A DNA stretch of 6,400 nucleotides from NCBI GenBank assembly GCA_045531205.1, contig JAZSDN010000046.1:1-6400 (forward strand). Reading direction: 5' to 3'. Shown here piece by piece: positions 5,850 to 6,400 of the stretch. Every line of letters begins with the position of its first letter. Positions within the stretch are counted from its first letter, which is position 1. The DNA comes from JAZNQL01 sp045531205 (GTDB lineage Bacteria > Bacillota > Clostridia > UMGS1883 > UMGS1540). The translations under genes and the position numbers were made by a program. The notes beneath the pieces are model-generated. The model saw nothing but the letters and a program-made list of their open reading frames with translations. It did not search any database and had not been told where the DNA came from.

Positions 5850-5888
5850 AAAGCAAAAACCTCAGAAACCGCTTGGTTACTGAGGTTT
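5850..5888 (-). terminator. Terminator of the tRNA-Pro transcript
   Basis: Read on the minus strand, AAACCTCAG pairs with CTGAGGTTT (5888-5880 with 5865-5857). An inner AACC/GGTT helix (one A-A mismatch between) sits inside and TTTTTGCTTT follows. It lies directly after the tRNA 3' end. Confidence 0.85.
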
Positions 5889-5892
5889 AAGG

Positions 5893-5969
<77 letters not shown>

Positions 5970-6014
5970 ATATAAAATATTCGATTTTTTTCTATCTCCC
6001 GTGTCTGTGGGATA

Positions 6015-6050
6015 ACATGTGGTCAAAACTGATTTGACCACATGTATTTT
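6015..6050 (+). repeat. Perfect 13-bp inverted repeat around CATGTGGTCAAA
   Basis: ACATGTGGTCAAA (6015-6027) and its exact reverse complement (6033-6045) flank a 5-base loop ACTGA. On the + strand an ATTTTGTTTTCTT tract follows, so it would look like a + strand terminator, but no + strand gene precedes it. On the minus strand no T-run follows, so it should not end the tRNA transcript. It may instead be a binding site for a dimeric protein or recombinase. Confidence 0.7.
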
Positions 6051-6130
6051 GTTTTCTTGGTCGCCATAAGTGGCGGTGTTGAACGGTTTGTGGGGGTTCG
6101 GCGTTTTGCGAATGAATTGGTTATCGCAAT

Positions 6131-6170
6131 GTCCCGAACGAAGCGCGCTACCAAACTGCGCTAATTCCCG
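6131..6170 (-). pseudogene. Truncated tRNA-Pro: 5' half only
   Basis: Read on the minus strand from 6170, the sequence has a 5' acceptor strand CGGGAAT, the complete D arm, the 5' anticodon stem CTTCG and the loop TTCGGGA plus one base. It is identical to the intact gene apart from two bases at the acceptor end. Homology stops just after the anticodon loop; the following bases do not form the 3' anticodon stem or a T arm. It therefore cannot be a working tRNA. The changed acceptor bases suggest it derives from an already diverged sister gene. It sits 7 bases behind the predicted start of a perfect promoter. Confidence 0.85.
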
Positions 6171-6183
6171 ACGCGCACAGATA

Positions 6184-6212
6184 ATTATAAAAGTTTTTAG
6201 TGCTTTTGTCAA
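6184..6212 (-). promoter_or_regulatory. Perfect consensus sigma-A promoter of the tRNA-Pro region
   Basis: On the minus strand an exact TTGACA (6212-6207), a 17-base spacer and an exact TATAAT (6189-6184) are seen, with predicted start near 6177. This is the strength expected for a stable-RNA promoter. It directly fronts the truncated tRNA and probably also drives the intact tRNA downstream. Confidence 0.9.
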
Positions 6213-6261
6213 GTTTTTTGTGCAATTTTCTGTTATAACTACAAAAAAGCCTGTCCAATAA

Positions 6262-6400
6262 TGAAGTGAACCCCAAAGTTTAGACAAAAATTTAATATTA
6301 ACTTGCTTGTGAATGAGTTCGGTATTGTACCGGGCTCATTCCTTTTAGTTTCATAGAAATTCTTTCGTTGTTGTAATAATCAATATATCTTTTTAATTCA
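6262..6400 (-). mobile_element. End of an IS150-like (IS3 family) insertion sequence
   Basis: The sequence TGAAGTGAACCCC followed by AAAGTTTAGACA (6262-6286) looks like the terminal inverted repeat of IS3-family, IS150-group elements. It lies just outside the stop of the transposase fragment. Only this end is in the window, so the exact first base and target duplication cannot be checked. The element lies about 50 bases upstream of the tRNA promoter. Confidence 0.75.
6298..6400 (-). CDS. C-terminal fragment of IS3-family transposase (OrfB, rve integrase core)
   Basis: The last 34 codons are inside the window; the gene continues past the right edge. The minus-strand reading ends with ELKRYIDYYNNERISMKLKG, then MSPVQYRTHSQAS and a TAA stop at 6300-6298. 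The pattern YIDYYNNERI...LKGMSPVQYR is the standard C-terminal signature of IS150/IS3 OrfB transposases, after the DDE core. Whether the rest of the gene is intact cannot be told. Confidence 0.9.
   Translation of the reverse strand, partial: ELKRYIDYYNNERISMKLKGMSPVQYRTHSQAS

Noticed and set aside
5970..6130. T-box or other riboswitch in the leader before the intact tRNA
   Set aside because: No T-box sequence, specifier loop or antiterminator pairing was found; the main structure is the symmetric 13-bp palindrome.

Overview
The window looks like a chromosome segment of a low-GC, Gram-positive anaerobe, most likely a gut Clostridia member (Oscillospiraceae or Lachnospiraceae-like). The reasons are strong AGGAGG-type ribosome sites, A+T-rich intergenic DNA, consensus sigma-A promoters, a DUF6809-like protein, Tn916-type integrases with AP2-like arm domains, and an IS150-like (IS3 family) insertion sequence. 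The assignment comes from recognising families by eye, not from a search.

Layout. (1) 1-1340: the tail of a surface-polysaccharide operon. It holds the C-terminal end of a GtrB/DPM1-like polyprenyl-phosphate glycosyltransferase and then a complete acyltransferase-3 membrane protein, closed by a hairpin terminator. (2) 1344-5195: a compact block of about 3.85 kb, bounded by two 36-bp imperfect direct repeats (32/36 identical, sharing a 14-bp perfect core). All four of its genes are on the + strand: a 94-aa DUF6809-like protein, a small secreted protein with one InlB-type beta-grasp repeat, and two translationally coupled paralogous tyrosine recombinases. The second recombinase carries an extra arm-type DNA-binding domain at its C-terminus. 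I read this block as a very small integrative element with its attL/attR-like ends. (3) 5210-5704, minus strand: an unrecognised coiled-coil protein with a good promoter, just outside the right repeat. (4) 5855-6212, minus strand: an intact tRNA-Pro(CGG) with encoded CCA and its own terminator. Upstream of it lies a broken tRNA-Pro 5' half that sits directly behind a perfect TTGACA-N17-TATAAT promoter. (5) 6262-6400: the end of an IS3-family element with the last codons of its transposase.

How the parts may work together. The two recombinases are probably expressed from one promoter at 2463-2491. The cargo genes have a separate promoter of similar sequence and spacing at 1400-1428, and a terminator between cargo and recombinases separates the two units. 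No relaxase, replication protein, excisionase or resistance gene is visible, so the element would move only by site-specific recombination or by helper transfer. The tRNA/IS end of the window shows traces of separate, older rearrangements: a truncated tRNA copy and a 12-mer found three times around it, with copies offset by 201-202 bp.
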